Shown: positions 12,727 through 25,878, numbered from the stretch's first letter. The stretch is DNA of 64,000 bases from Pelobates cultripes (GCA_933207985.1 OW240912.1:250406206-250470205); one strand, 5' to 3'. The notes: generated from the sequence alone by a model not told the origin. Numbers and translations: made by a program.

Positions 12727-12965
12727 TTAAAGGGACACTATAGTCACCAAAACAACTTTAGCTTAATAAAGCAGTTTGGGTGTATAAATCATGGCCCTGC
12801 ACTCTTATTTCTCAATTCTCTACCATTTAAAAGTTAAAACACTTTTTTTATGAAGCCCTATTTACACATCACTGCATGTGACCTGCACAGCTTTCCTAAA
12901 CACTTTCGGTTTCGGCCCAGATTTTTCATTTCGGTGCATCCCTAGTGACTACAGTGTCCCTTTAA
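12727..12965. mobile_element. T2/Kolobok-like MITE, deleted copy
   Basis: TTAA at 12727-12730 and 12962-12965 flank AGGGACACTATAGTCACC on the left and GTGACTACAGTGTCCCT on the right. The left arm matches the family at 12.2 and 31.9 kb. Near 12905-12950 a scrap ending TTTCGGTGCATCCCTAG, typical of a hAT end, replaces the interior. Confidence 0.8.
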
Positions 12966-13549
12966 ATTATTTTCAACTCTCTAAGTTTCATGACAAGTTA
13001 TCCTTGAATGATATTTCATTATTTTTTTATTTTAGTTTATGCACCACTCAAAGCAATAGTAATAAAAGTAAAAAACAATGTGGTACAAACTCCAAGTGAG
13101 GAAATCCAGGTGTTCTTTCTCATTGCTTCCATCAACTATCCTATTTCTATAGCTGCTGGAATGAAACTGATCTAATTATAGTTTACATTCCTTTAGTATT
13201 AAACAAAATATACAATTCATAGCATGCAATGCAATACGGATTAAGGTTAAATTGATGGGAAATTTATGTTGTACAACAGTTTCAAAGTAAATAATATGAC
13301 ATACATGTAAAATTGACACATTATTTTCTGTTCTTTTCAGTTCTCTTACTGTTTGAATAATGTTAATTTGCACACAACTGTATTTTAAGAAAACATACGC
13401 AATCAAGAAAATATCGTATGAATAAACCTTGTGAATTTAAATAGTTTTACTCCATAATGTAATCAATATGAGCTGCTTTGTTGAAGTGACTTCTAGCAAA
13501 AGCAGTCAGTGGTAATGTGGTTTTTAACCTATATCCTGCTAGCGATGAG

Positions 13550-14640
13550 TAATCTTTTAACAAGGTACTCTCACCATCTGGGGACATTGTATAATTTGCA
13601 AAGACCCCCATTGTTGACAATGGAGCTGTGTGGTCCAGTGCCCGAGGGGCAGGGAAAGGTGAGTTTCCCTCGCGGTGCTGTCATTTTCTTCTGGCCAGTC
13701 CTCGTCTGCGCCTGCACATGCACAAGACTACAGCATTAAGGTCTATGGAGGGTCCCATGACATCATTCATAGAACTTGCTAATTCCCTGCAGCCATCACT
13801 GGTGATTACTTGGGAATTCACACTTCTAGACGGTGGTAGCTCCGTCCAGTGTCGAAGTGTCAGGCATAGGAAAAATATTGAGACAAAATAGTCCCTGCTT
13901 TGTCTCAGTTTATCATTTGACTGGGTTTGAATTTGGAGTGTGAGTGTGTTAGTCAATGCGTGTGTGTTTGCGAGGGTTTGTCAAATCAGTGAGCTTGTAT
14001 CTCTGTCAGTGAGTGTGTATGTACAAAATGAAATTAGCCGCAGCATTACAAAGTAAACCTCTGTAGTGGTTTTGGTTCCAGGTGTGTCATGGCGCCCTCC
14101 CAGAGTAAGCAGTCAAACCGTTTAAGAACCGTTTGACAACTTACCTGGGGGTAGAGTCTGTAACAGGGGATAGGGGCAGTAATGTATGTGTGTGAGTGGT
14201 GCAATGTGTGTGAGCGGTGAAGTGTGTTTGTGTGAGGAGTGCAGTGTGTGCGGGGGGCCGGATGCGTTTGTGTGTGAGGAGGTAGTGTGTGTATGTGTGA
14301 GGGGGCAGTGTGCGTATGGAGGACAGTGTTAGTATAAAGGGCAGTGTGCGTATGGAGGGCAGTGTGTAGGTGTCACAGGTGCAGTGTGTGCATGGGGCAG
14401 TGTGTGTATGGGTGCAGTATGTGTGTGTGTGGGGGAGTATGCAATGTGTGTATGGGGCAGTGTGTGTGTGTGTATTTGGGGAAGTGTGTGTGTATGGGGC
14501 AGTGTGTGTGTGTATGTGGGGCAGTGTGTGTGTATGGGGCAGTATGTGTGTTTGTGTGTGTATGGGGGAGGCACTATGTATTTTGAGGGGAGGGGGCAGT
14601 ATGTATGAGAATGTGTAGCTTAAAGAAAATATATAAAGAT
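13550..14640. repeat. Interspersed repeat carrying GT-rich minisatellites
   Basis: The 13.55-13.95 kb part is a moderately GC-rich repeat with no protein match; 13.93-14.6 kb is a run of variants of GTGTGTGTATGGGGCAGT and similar units. The 14.04-14.17 kb part (AGTCAAACCGTTTAAGAACC, ACTTACCTGGGGG) resembles pieces of T2-like elements. The cysteine-rich and threonine/histidine-rich ORFs here are only the translation of the minisatellite. Confidence 0.6.
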
Positions 14641-14678
14641 ATTTTTCATTAAAATAATACTAATACTTTATATCCCCC

Positions 14679-15608
14679 TGTAACAGACACCCTATGCTCT
14701 GGCTGAGTCTGTTATGAAGCTCCCAAGTCCCAAGCAAAATAGTGATTATAGCTCCCAAGTCCCCAAACATCAGCCTAGATTTGGTGAAGGAGTAAAACGA
14801 ATCTGTTTAATCGGGGCTCAGTGGCCTACTTTTATACAGTACAGAGACACAGTAAACACGCCCAGGACACTCCCATAACCACACCCACAAAATGTCCCCA
14901 AATTGCAGTGTCACCATGACTAGGCAATAATTACACAAAATTTGAAAATACATAAAAACACATATTAAATACATAGGAACCCCCACAAATATTACATTCC
15001 GGATAGCCTGGATCTGAGCACCCAAGTTGTCCAAATAGCGCTCAGATCCCACGAACACAGCTGAATCGCCACCGGGGTAAAGTTTTGACCGACCGCTCAT
15101 GAGGCATCTGCCCAAAGTAGTTCTTTAGTTTTAGAGGTAGCGGTCGGTGAATTTTGGGAGTTCCAAAATGTATAAAAATGTGAACGGTTCCCCTGGCTCA
15201 TAGGTAGTGTTTGTTCGTCAAGTCCATACGAACAAACCTACCGAACAGCACTCTCCTGGCTCGTCACGGAAAGAAGCAGGCGTTTGCATGGCTTCACTGA
15301 TGTTCGTGCCGTCAAGTGTCTGTCTTAGAGTTCCAGACACTCGACGACCAAGTCCCGCTGCCTGCGTTCGTGCGTCAAGATGGCTGCCTTTTTCTCCACC
15401 ATGTGGCGTTCGGTTATACAAACAGCGGCCACACAGAGAGAGCACTTAATTCTGTGGTTTCTATGTACTTAATGAGCCAGGGGGTGGTTAGTGTTCAGTA
15501 GTTTATTATACCAAATGCAGGGAAAGCATAAACGAAGTCTAAGAGCCCAATCAGGGAACTGAGGAAGAGAACAGCTCCGGGGTAGGCAAAATAGTGGGTT
15601 TTGTCACA
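14679..15608 (-). mobile_element. LTR-like element, copy B (probable solo LTR)
   Basis: On the minus strand it runs from TGTGACAAAACCCAC to GGTGTCTGTTACA, the TG...CA form of a long terminal repeat, with four matching C bases on each side as a possible target duplication. It aligns with copy A (40434-41482, plus) and copy C (36403-37640, minus). It contains the conserved hairpin at 15010-15049. No internal retroviral region lies next to it, so it would be a solo LTR. The ORFs of 75-102 codons inside are not recognisable. Confidence 0.55.
15010..15049 (-). other. Conserved hairpin of the LTR-like family, copy B
   Basis: Arms GGATCTGAGCAC (15010-15021) and GCGCTCAGATCC (15038-15049) pair at 11 of 12 positions around a 16-base loop. 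See copies at 37042-37083 and 40770-40809. Confidence 0.7.
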
Positions 15609-16379
15609 CCCCACTCCCTTCTTACCTTAACTGAGGGAGGCGTGATATTTTCTGCAATTCCTGGTGGTCCGGTGGAGAAGCCCTGGTGGTGCTCGTGGTG
15701 AGTGAAGTCTAGCCTGCAGCTTCTGAGGGAAGGTGAGAGCATCGGCAGTGTCATTGTCAAACCTGAGATCCAAATAACCAAATACAGCTTAAATACCCTA
15801 GTAATTACACCAATAAGTGCAAGATCCACCCCTACAAGGAGCCAATTAATTTGATACAAAAGTATACTCTGAAAAGATACAAGATACCACACTGAAAGAA
15901 AGAAAAACATGGAAAAGTACCATAACGACTTTGTGCACAATAGATGATCCATATGAAGTACAGCTTCTTCAAAAACAGCATTATCCTTAGAAGCAAAATT
16001 AATTACTATTTACAGCATTAAATAGATAGTTCTGGATACATTATTAGGCAGTTATCATTTACATAATGCAACAGAATTGCCACATAGGAAAAAAGGGCGC
16101 TTATATAACAAACAGGAGAAAATAATGACATGTCGCATGTAGATATGGTAATAGAAAAAAGGGGAGAGATTAGAAAATAGTTAAAACAAGTATATATACT
16201 AAAAACCTAGATGCAGTTATACTCAAGATTATAAAAATAGGGTAAAATCGAAATCACGATTAAGGCTTTTGGGTTAAAGTGGCACCTATCACATTCGACT
16301 GTGTCCCAAAATCACTGTCTTTGATTGAGGGGGATGGGTAGCAGGTCACACTTGTTGATATTCTGCACAGCGTACTCTA
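15609..16379. other. Intergenic, no gene recognised
   Basis: AT-rich sequence; the 133-codon minus frame at 15551-15952 partly overlaps the LTR-like element and shows no recognisable domain. No repeat boundaries could be set. Confidence 0.5.
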
Positions 16380-16599
16380 TGGGAAAGCATTGGACTCGCC
16401 AAAAATCGGTCATTTTGATGATGTCACAAAGGGGGCAGAGCCAGCGCCGGCAGACCCGCGTGACGCTGGAAATAAGGTGAGTTTTAAACTTTTATAAGGG
16501 GGCTAATGGGAGGGGGGGGGGGGCAAGCCACCTGAATGATGGGTTAAACACTATAGGGTCAGGAATACATGTTTGTGTTCCTGAAACTATAGTGTTTAA
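16380..16599. mobile_element. T2-like MITE, right-hand fragment
   Basis: From AAAGCATTGGACTCGCC through GATGATGTCACAAAGGGGGC to CTATAGTGTTTAA (TTAA at 16596-16599) it matches the right part of the element at 43217-43743. It includes a G run of about 13. Confidence 0.65.
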
Positions 16600-17284
16600 C
16601 AAACAGATTGAATTGAGTTTTTTTTTTTTTTTTTAGACAAACCAAAATTATGCAATCTAAAAGGTGTAGTAGGCACTTCTTTGCAAGCATTAATATCCTG
16701 ACAATATGATTTAAAGGGTCCTTTCAATCTTAATTTTGGACGAATTTTAAGAAGTCAATCCGCATATTGACATCAAAGATGGGCACACTAGGGCAAAATG
16801 ACAATCCCCAAGAAAGGAGTTTTACCTCAGTGGTTGATAAATTATAGTCAGACAGGTTAAATACCTCTTCTGTCTGTTCATCGGGAGCCATGCCTGTCAT
16901 CTCTGAGCTGACCTCTGGTATCTGTTTTAAGCATGTGTGTTTATTTCCCTCTCTTCTTGTTTTTTTTTCCAGGTTGGGGAGGAGTCCAGTCGAACCCCTA
17001 AAAAAGCAGATGTATGCATTGATTTTCATCCAAAAAAGCAGTTTCAGAGGTGTGTGAAGTTGGTACGGAGGAGTCATTTTTCTGTTTCTCTGATATAGGC
17101 TCACGAAGGGGACCGCGACAGTGTGGACGGTCCGACTCCCAGGCCTGCTGCACTCTATGCTCTCTGTAGACCCAGCCCCTGGCAATTTTAAAGCCTTTTT
17201 GGATGGTAGACTTGTGAGCCTGCATCTACGCTATCTACTAGGAGTACTGGATCTCCAATTGCATCCACAGTGAATGCCTGTTAG

Positions 17285-17600
17285 TGAGTATGTGTATGTC
17301 ACTCAGTGTATGTATATTTGAGAATGTGTATCTGTCAGTGAGTGGGAGTGTCAGTGTGTGTCTGTCAGTGAGTGGGAGTGTCAATGTGTGTCTGTCAGTG
17401 AGTGGGAGTGTCAGTGTGTGTCTGTCAGTGAAAGTGTGTATTGGTTAAACAGTGTGTGAGCCGAGTGTATGAGCCAATGACTGTGTGTCTGTCAGTAAGT
17501 TATGTCTATCCGTAAGTGTATGTATATGCATGAGGATGTGTGTCTGTCAATAAAAAAGTGCGTTGGTTAAGTAGTGCATGTATGGGTAAGTGAGAATGTG
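17285..17600. repeat. GT-rich minisatellite with a 28-base unit
   Basis: Three near-identical 28-base units starting TCTGTCAGTGAGTGGGAGTG follow one another at about 17329-17420, then looser GT-rich repeats to 17600. Confidence 0.8.
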
Positions 17601-18499
17601 TGTACTTAAAAGGATGAGGTAGTAAGAGGTGGAGCTCTAAGAGGAAAATATGGAGCCTAAAGATATGTGAAATCTACAGAAGAAGTAACGGTGGAACTAC
17701 TGCTAAGTAAACAGGTCAGGTGCTGCGGCCCTCTAAAACCACGACCCATCACTTTCTCCCAGTTTCATACAGAGAGCGTCACATAAGAGGGAGGAGGCAG
17801 CAGTGGGCAGTAAGCTGCTGCAGACCCACATGAGCCTCAGCCAGCAGCAACCCAAAAACATCACCCTCCTGCAGATAAATTGTAAGAGGGTGGCTACAAA
17901 TATAACAAATTGTGATCTGTCAACACCAGCACTAACATGCTGGTGTTGACTTGCTTTTTTAGAATAAATTTATACAGATGATGTATGTATGAAAAACACA
18001 ATGCTGACTTCAAGCCTTCATACAGAACGGGCATTTTAAACAAGGAATTGTGACATCTGTCTTTGTTTCCAATCATATTTTCTTACTTCTGAAGGGGTAA
18101 AAACAAGCTGCACATTTTCTTTACAGGAACTGGGAAGCTCCTGTTTTTTTTAATTTGTTGTTTTATTTTTTTACTATGGGAGTTTATTTACTAAACCAGG
18201 AAAGATTCAGACCAAATTTTGCAATTAATATATGAATTCTCTACAATCTTTGGTTAATTGAATAACCTTTTATGTGAATTAAACTCTGTCACTTGTGAGG
18301 TTTTTGAAATTGAAAAGAGACTTTCAGATGCCTGAGCCCCACAGTAAGGAAGCAGGTAATTCTTCTGCCTCTAATGCCAGGTCACTGAATATGTCGATGT
18401 AGTATATGTACCTGCACTGCAAACCCATCTTTATAAACTTACTATGTTGTATAACTTCTTTTGCCACTTTGCAAACAATGTAATTACATGACCCACCAT

Positions 18500-18972
18500 T
18501 GTGACTTGTTAAAAGAGTTAAATCGTTGGAATCCAGATGCACTCTTCATCTTTCCAGCCTTGTGCTTAAGAGCTTTTCTGGTAAGCTCCCACCTTATCTG
18601 AGTAGAATGCTCTCCCCAGCTGTCCCACCTCCTATAATCTTAGATTCAGTACCAGCACTTTATTTAGTCTACCACATTACAAAAAAAGAAAGTAGCGCAA
18701 TCCTCATTTTGCTACACAACACCGCAAGTATGAAACAACATCCCGGACCAAATTATATCTTCCTCCTTATTTCTTACCTGTTCTGTGTTAATTGTATGTG
18801 TGTATTAAAATATTACTTTGTATTTTTAATATTATACTGTGTATATTAACATTACTTAATATTATGCAGTACCCGAATATAACAATGCAATGTTTTGTGG
18901 GCCCAGGACATACTTGAAAACAAGAGAAATCTCAATGTATCTTTCCTGGTAAAATATTTTATAAATCACTAA
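18500..18972 (+). mobile_element. LINE 3' end (CR1/L2-like), decayed
   Basis: The frame at 18526 reads LVLKSFSGKLPPYLSRMLSP, the kind of sequence found near the C-terminus of amphibian CR1/L2-type elements, and the non-coding tail includes GCCCAGGACATACTTG and TTCCTGGTAAAATATTTTAT, a typical 3' end of that repeat in frogs. The coding part is broken after about 30 residues. It is immediately followed by a Tigger-like MITE. Confidence 0.6.
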
Positions 18973-18975
18973 TTA

Positions 18976-19495
18976 CAGTGGGACCTTGGTTTATGAATTT
19001 AATGCGTTCTCCGGGACATTTCTAATTGCGAAAAATTTGTAAACTGAAACACGATTTCCCATAGGAATGCATTGAAAACCAATTAATCCATTCTGGAGGT
19101 CAGAAAAAAGTCAAAATGAGCTGGCATGGAAACCAACCCACAATGCAGAACACACAATAAAAGTCATGCAAACGGCAAAGCTCAGCTCCCTACCTTTCCA
19201 CAGCTTGAGAAATGCACAAAAAAAGTCCCAAAACATCTGCAAACAATTTCCAGAATGGCTCCAAAACTCGATGCAAAAGCCACTCCAACACCTCCACACT
19301 CGACGCCACGTGCTACCCACAGGCTCCAGCATGCAGGGAGCGGTGCTATAAACCTCCCAGGTGCAATGCATCCTGGGGAAACTTGCTTTGTATTGCGAAA
19401 AAAAGTTTGTAAACCAAGGCATTATTTTCAATGGATTCTCATTTGTAAACCGAAAATTATGTTAACCGAGGTGTTTGTAAACCGAGGTCCCACTG
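18976..19495. mobile_element. Tigger/pogo-like MITE (Tc1/mariner superfamily)
   Basis: Bounded by TA on both sides (18974-18975 and 19496-19497). Terminal inverted repeats start CAGTGGGACCTTGGTTTATG on the left and end AAACCGAGGTCCCACTG on the right. The interior ORFs on both strands (106 and 128 codons) overlap one another and show no transposase, so this is a non-autonomous copy. Confidence 0.85.
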
Positions 19496-19497
19496 TA

Positions 19498-21060
19498 TGT
19501 GTAAAAGCCTAAACTACATACAAACACACCCCTGCATTTCAATGGCAAGAGTACATACAAATATAACCACTACATGCACACGCATACTCAATACAAAAAC
19601 ATGCTTACATTCAAATGCACAAACAGTGCTCACAAATACAACCCAGTAAGGGTGGGCAATTATTTTTGGATAATTATTTAAAATTTAAATAGACAGAGGA
19701 GCAATTTTGCTCATGCTTAAATGTGATAGCATCTCGCTGGACTTGACAAGACTAGACACTAGGACAAATCTGAGACATACAACACAGAGATCGGAGTAAT
19801 TGAACAAAGTTAAACGAAAACTGCAAATGCGTTACACTTGCTGAACCATATACCTTTTAAAGATGAAGCAATGAGTGCCAAGCCCCAGTCAGCAAGAATT
19901 TAAAAGGTTTCATGATCCAAGCAACCAGCAGGATAGTTTGACAAGAATTAAATAGAAGATGCAAGAAGGAGGTAACAAGGCACCAATTTTGGAAAAGGGG
20001 AGAAAAAGACAGCAACAAAATACAGTTGTCAAACTAGAATTGCTGCATCATCTGGTACAAAATCCCGATGTTTCATCAATTTTTTTTTACTGTCTGTCTG
20101 CTTGTTGGAAAATAGTATAATGGCCCTGAGTCATCATTTTTTTTCATGGTTAAAAAAAATAAAATCTATCCATTACGTACCCTCACTACACAAATACTTC
20201 TCACCAGATAATATTCAAAATATACCTTAGATGTTCTTAAACTACTCAGAGACATCTTACATAGGCATGTTACACCTACCCTCATTACAGTACTTTCAAC
20301 ATTGAATAAAAAAAATGCCCTCTAGAACTCAGAGCTGTATATTTTCAATGCTGATGATTTATGAATGTTTATGAAAGAAAATAAACTATAACAAAAATGT
20401 TCTTGTAACTAAATGTTATTTTACGCGTGACCCGCTTTTCTTCTGTAACTATGCACTCAAGTTGCCTTAGATCTGAAATATCCTCTACACATCACCGGAA
20501 CTGTCAAACGAGGAACTACTGGAACTGCTGTCACTAAATTTGAAATGCTGGCTGCAACATTTAATTCAAAATCCACTCTCGCATCTCAATGTAAATTTTG
20601 CAAGATTTCATTATTTGCACAGGGCTTTGATTTATGCAACTGGAAACAGATGGTAACCTGAAATGCCACTAATTAATTGCACATGCCTCCAGCTCTGAAG
20701 AGGTTAAGGCAGTGCAAATATGTGTCCAGTGATTGAAATAGGATGAGTTTGGAATTGTACATTTTTTTGGTTGAGAAAAATGCCACCCGGAGACTATTTA
20801 TGAAGTGGTAGATCTGTCTACTAAATAAAATGTGCTTGCCTTTGATGATATTTGTTAGCTGCAATTTATACTCGAAATTATTTATAATCCAAATCAAAGG
20901 AAGTATTTGAACATAAACCGCAATAAGTGGGAAACCAGAATAAAATATGTAAACTTCATCTTTAACATGTAAACAGTCAAATATTACTGTGCAGTGAAAG
21001 GGTGTACATATAAGTTGCAGTGAAATAACATCTGACAGTGCTCAGCTAAGTGCATGCACT
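19498..21060. other. Intergenic, nothing recognised
   Basis: AT-rich sequence with no protein similarity, no clear repeat ends and no RNA gene that I can see. Confidence 0.5.
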
Positions 21061-21439
21061 TCACTAACTCTGCAATAAACCCTCACCCTAAGAGAGAATT
21101 ACATTTGGATCCATTGAAATTCTATAGCAGAGAATCTCTTTACTTGAGCAGAGGATTAAATCAAGATAAGTGTCTCTGCCCAGATGGGACTTAGGGGAAG
21201 GAAGGCAACATTTGTACGCAAAAGGCCTTTATGTGCACACGTGCACAGCTCTCTCAGTGGAAGGTCCTACTCATAAAGTTTGTGCAATGTATGGCTTTGA
21301 CAGATGGAGTTCGCTAGAATTGTTTTGTGTGACATGTGCCTACAACCAACTGTGCGCTAAGGCAGAATGGGCACATGGCGTGTGCCTACTCTGCCCGAAT
21401 GTGCTGTGTCTCGGGGAGGGAATGAAGACAGGTGGCGAA

Positions 21440-22130
21440 GCAGCGCTGATGTCTCTGCTCTTCCAGTACTGCTCCCTTGCACGCAATGCAATGATGTCGG
21501 GAACCAGGTTATGACATCGCTACGGCCCCAGTATCACAAAACAGCGTGCTAGGGAGCAGTGCTGGAAGACCCACACTGGACCCCAAGAAAAGGAGTAATA
21601 ATGGATCCTAGGGAAATTATGCACTCCAGCTCTCCCAAAAGTAGGGAGGCCGGGTGGACTTAAATTAAGATAACACATAAATGTTAAATGTGTGAATGTG
21701 TGTGAGAGAATGCGTGTTTCTGTCAATGAATGTGTGTGTTTCTGTCTGTGAGTGGGTGTGTCTGTCAGTGAATCTGTGTGTGTCTTTGTCGGTGTGTGCC
21801 AAATCAGTGAGAATATGTTTTAGTGAGTCTGTCTGTAAGTGAATGTGTGTGTCTGTAAGTGTCTGTTAGTGTCTGTCAAATCAGTGAGAGTGTGTCTTTC
21901 AGTGAGTGTGTTTGTGTCAGTGTCCTCTAAGTGTAAATTTGTGTGTGTCAGTGTAATCTATGTATATGTGTGTGTGTCAGTGTCCTCTGTGAGTAAATGT
22001 GTGTAATTATCCTCTGTGTGTAACTGTGTGTATCAATATGTGTGTTTTCAGTGTCCTCTATGTGTAACTATTATGTGTGTATTAATTACTTTCTCGAGGC
22101 AGGGGTACTTAGGATTTTTTTTAGACCGGC
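21440..22130. repeat. Interspersed repeat with GT-rich minisatellite, copy 1
   Basis: A GC-rich head (CTCTTCCAGTACTGCTCCC to CAAAAGTAGGGAGGCCGGG) is followed by loose GTGTGTCTGTCAGTGA-type repeats to about 22080. The same arrangement recurs at 38715-39200. The tail at 22096-22165 (CAGGGGTACTTAGGATTTTT, GATTGAAAACGACTGTGC) is a further repeat end. Confidence 0.65.
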
Positions 22131-22854
22131 AGGGTACTTTTCTATAAAAAGATTGAAAACGACTGTGCTACATCACACCCTTATGTTGCTGTGAGGCTGT
22201 GACTCACAATCTCTGCATGGTAGTAGCTCAGAAGGGGCAACTGCATTCCTGAAGCTTTTGTCAGCTCTCACTGTACTGAACTTAATTTCCTAAACTGAAA
22301 AATCAAGTTTAGGCATTATTGGATTAAACTTCCAGGAAACAGATGCAAACTACCATCAAGGTAATTCACTAAACATGAATTATCACGAATTATTCAGGAA
22401 ATGACAAATTTTAGGCTTAATTTAGCTATTTTTTAAAAAAAATTCTTTATTTTTATTGTGCATATATGAACAGCATGCGTGCAGAGCCACAACAGCAACT
22501 GCAAGCGTTGTCATAGCATTTCCGAGTGTGGCAGTTTAAACAGTACTTTTTTATATAACATGGAGAACATAAGACAGCAATATTTTATAGTAAACATGCT
22601 AGACTCCATATTATGCATATGCTCAGGCAAGTTATGCTTAAAGTTATGGTAAGGTGTGTAGCATAGCATTTGAGAAGGAGATTTTTATGTTTGAGTCAAT
22701 GATAGCTCGGTGTTAAATGTAAATTTAAACCAACAGTATTTCCGCAATTTTTAAAAAAAGTTGGGCTGCCCCATTAGTTGTCCTAGCTGATAACACAATG
22801 CATGAGCACAAAAACTCTGCGCAAAATAAAAGAATAACAGGTTAAGGACTATTA

Positions 22855-25800
22855 GAAAGAAGGAACAGAGGATATAGAGTGTTGGAAAACAACCAATACC
22901 CTAGACTCTGCCTAGAGGTTACCAGGGGAATAGGGGGCTTAACCCCAGGGGAAGAAATAGACAAAAAAGAAGAAAAAATAAGCCAGGAAACCACCAAACA
23001 TACAAATATGAAGGTAGAAACCTGCTCATTCTATACCCCTAAAGTAATTGTACTTGTCTTAAAGAGGGGAGAGTTCAAACACAGAAAAATAAGGAAAAAG
23101 AAGAGGAGGGATAACGTGGGTATTGTACCTTTAATTGAACAGGGGATACACATAAAATAAAATAATGAAAAAAGAATCGCACTGGCTCTTTGTATGGCCA
23201 GACGGGAAGTATCCCTTGTAAAAATACATATAGGGAAGTGAGGTTAAACCTCACAAATATTGAATCTAAGCTAACACAATTGTAAAGTATCGAGGACCAA
23301 AAAAGGCAGGTCACTAGAGTAATATAGGTTAATTACAAGTGTAGGTTAGACTTAGAAAATAGAGCTGCCAGAAATCTGGTCTTAGCCAATAAATCCTGCC
23401 AGAAATCTGGTAGATAGGCAGGGGGGTATTGCAGATAGAGATATAAAAGTAGAATAAGCCTTGATAGTACAGGTACCCCTAAAGGGGAGCACAGTAGTTG
23501 CTAGTGCAGGTTAGTAGGTAGAGCTATGCAGAGGATTAGTCTAGGAAAGTGCCCACCTGAGCATAGAAAAGCATACAGATACTTGTAGCTTATTATCAAG
23601 AGCAAAAGGCCTCCAAGCAATGGCCTGTCCGTAACTAAAATAGCCCTGCACACACTAACTGACTCCCCTGAAATACAGGGTAACTAAGTACAATACCTGC
23701 TGCTTCAAGGCAGCCTAGAGGCTATCCCTATCGCTTAACCCACTCACTGCCCAAATAAACCCTCAAAGGAGCATCAGAAAATAAATGAATAAATAAATAA
23801 ATCAAAAAAGAAGAAAAAACAAAAAAAGAGATGAATTAAATAAGGTAAAATGAATGCATCGGCATTCTGGAATGCTCGACGCGCGTTTCGGCGTGAAAGA
23901 ACGCCTTTGTCAAGAGCTACAAAGTGTCTGCCTACCTGGCCGCGTTAAGAAGGGAGGATCGGACCGCCTCTAAAAACCTATCAGCCAATCACCGGCCTTC
24001 AGGCCAGACCCCCTAAACGTATTATTCCAATGTCCAATCAAACTAAACAAAAGAGGGAGGGGAGGGAGAGGGGAGGGAGCACTGAAGGACGTCGGTCCAC
24101 GTGGGTGGCGGGCGTGTAATTCGCTTAGCCGCAACAGTGAGCCAGCCTCCAAAATAACGTCATGCCTATTATTACCAATGCTGAATTGAACAGTGCAGAG
24201 AGGGCGTGATGGAACTCCCAGGATAATAGAGACACATAGATTCTATCAAAACTGCATAAGCAATTATAAGTGGAATGTAAATAACAGTATATACACAATG
24301 TGTCACCATGGACTCCCCACAGCTCAAAACAAATCTAGAATGAACTTCTCAGTAATCAGTACGGAAGATAGACATTGTAAACTGGTATTGAATGTGGCTA
24401 AAATAGCCTTAAAATGTAACATTTGTACAATGTGATCAAATTCATCAAATTCACTGAGAATATAAGTAAACTAAACTTGAGGTGCTTATTGGTTGTGGAA
24501 TTGGTAGAGTTCAAAAAGGGGCATACTTAGTGAACAACTGAATGGAAAGATAGGTACTGAATGTTTATTAGGTAGCAGGCTAAATGTTGAATCCTTTCCC
24601 TAAAGAAGGGATACACAGGAGAAAGGCCAGCATTTAAGGGAGACCACTCATAAAGTAATCCTAGGAAATAATAAATAAATAAATAAAAATGAAAATAATA
24701 AATAATGAAAACAACCAAAACAACATCAAAAAAGAAGAATAAGAAAAAAAGAGAAAAGAAAACAATAATAATAATGATGAAAACAAAATAGGAAAAGAAG
24801 CAGAATAGTGTGTGTAAAAAATACCCTCAGTGAAGTATATAAGTACAGAAAAGCATCACATTAGTGGTAAAAAACAGCACAACATGGCCTAAAGAGATAT
24901 TGAGAACCCAGATCGTAACTTAGAGAGCGGCTATATATAAGGTTCAAGATTAAATATCCCAGGTTACTCTCAATTTAGCAGACATAAGGAACACTCGGAG
25001 AAAATAAGGTATACCCGTATTCTCATACAGAGTATACCCATATGTAGAATCAAATAAAAGGGGAGAATGAGAAGCCTTCATTGAGGCCACGAGGGTGTAG
25101 AGTATTAAGTTTGTATATCCATCTACATTCCCTCTGACGCAACATTTTATCGAAGTCACCCCTTCTAGGTTCACGCTTAACCAGCTCAAGACCGCAGAAA
25201 CGTATATTATTAGATGAGCTCTCATGAAGTTCTTTAAGATGTCTAGAGATGGGAGTCTCTATGCGATTTTTAGTGCATCTCACATGTTCTTTAATGCGCT
25301 CTTTAAAGGGCCTAAATGTCTTCCCCACGTACATCAATTTACAGCTACACGTGAGGAGGTAGACCAACCCTGCTGAGTTGCAGTTAAAGAAATGTGCAAT
25401 CTGGAAAGATTGTTTTCCTTCACTATCCTTAACTTGTTTAGAATCCCTTAGGATAAATTTGCACACTACACACCTTCCACATTGGAAGGTGCCCACTGGT
25501 ATTTGACGTCCCAGCCAAGTAGTCTGCAGGTTCTGTTTGCAGGAAAAATGACTGGGGGACAGCATGTCACGGAGGTTTTTTCCCCTCCTAGCTGTAATGG
25601 TGACTCGTGGACCCAGTACTTCTTTCAAGTGTGAGTCTCTAAGGAGGATAGGCCAGAATTTCTGAAATGACTCTTTTATTACATTCCACCCAGTATCAAA
25701 TGTGCCAATCATCCTGATAGTTTTATTGCCAGAATTGGCATTAGATGAGTCAGACAAAAGGTCAACCCTGTCCGTCAACAGTGCCCTTTTATAGGCTCTC

Positions 25801-25878
25801 TTAAGGCATTTGTTTGGGTAGCCTTTGTCTTTAAATTGTTGGCGCAGGGACTTGGCCTTAATTTGGAAGCCTTAATTT
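22855..25878 (-). mobile_element. Penelope-like element (PLE), 5'-truncated
   Basis: A 15-base direct repeat, GGTTAAGGACTATTA, at 22840-22854 and 25879-25893 bounds the 3.0-kb insert. It encodes the C-terminal part of a PLE protein with a GIY-YIG endonuclease (see next entry); the reverse transcriptase is missing because of 5' truncation near 25870. The long 3' region includes GACGCGCGTTTCGGCGTG with CGCCTTTGTCAAGAGC (about 23878-23920), a wording that recurs around frog PLE-like repeats and, worn, at 7.5 kb (GGCGAAACGCGCACG). It lies inside the L1-like insertion. Confidence 0.85.
25050..25870 (-). pseudogene. PLE protein C-terminus with GIY-YIG endonuclease
   Basis: An uninterrupted minus-strand frame from about 25870 to 25050 begins KAKSLRQQFKDKGYPNKCLK without its own start codon. 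Counted from the internal codon at 25778, a CX2CX2C cluster (C100, C103, C106) precedes the GIY-YIG nuclease: GLVYLLTC at 137-144, YVGKT at 150-154, then RPFKERIKEH, and the block RECRWIYKLNTLHPRGLNE (216-234), whose E is the likely catalytic glutamate. In PLEs this nuclease follows the reverse transcriptase and nicks the target DNA. The reading frame is clean over 270 codons, implying a fairly recent insertion. The upstream reverse-transcriptase domain is absent, so the copy is dead. Confidence 0.88.

Noticed and set aside
14329..14618. Overlapping frames of about 80 codons on both strands, rich in cysteine, valine, proline or histidine
   Set aside because: Same repeated GT words read in several frames; not genes.
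22855..25878. Hammerhead ribozyme in the Penelope-like element (known for some PLEs)
   Set aside because: I looked for the CTGATGA core with a matching GAAA on the element's strand and did not see it; a covariance-model search would be decisive.
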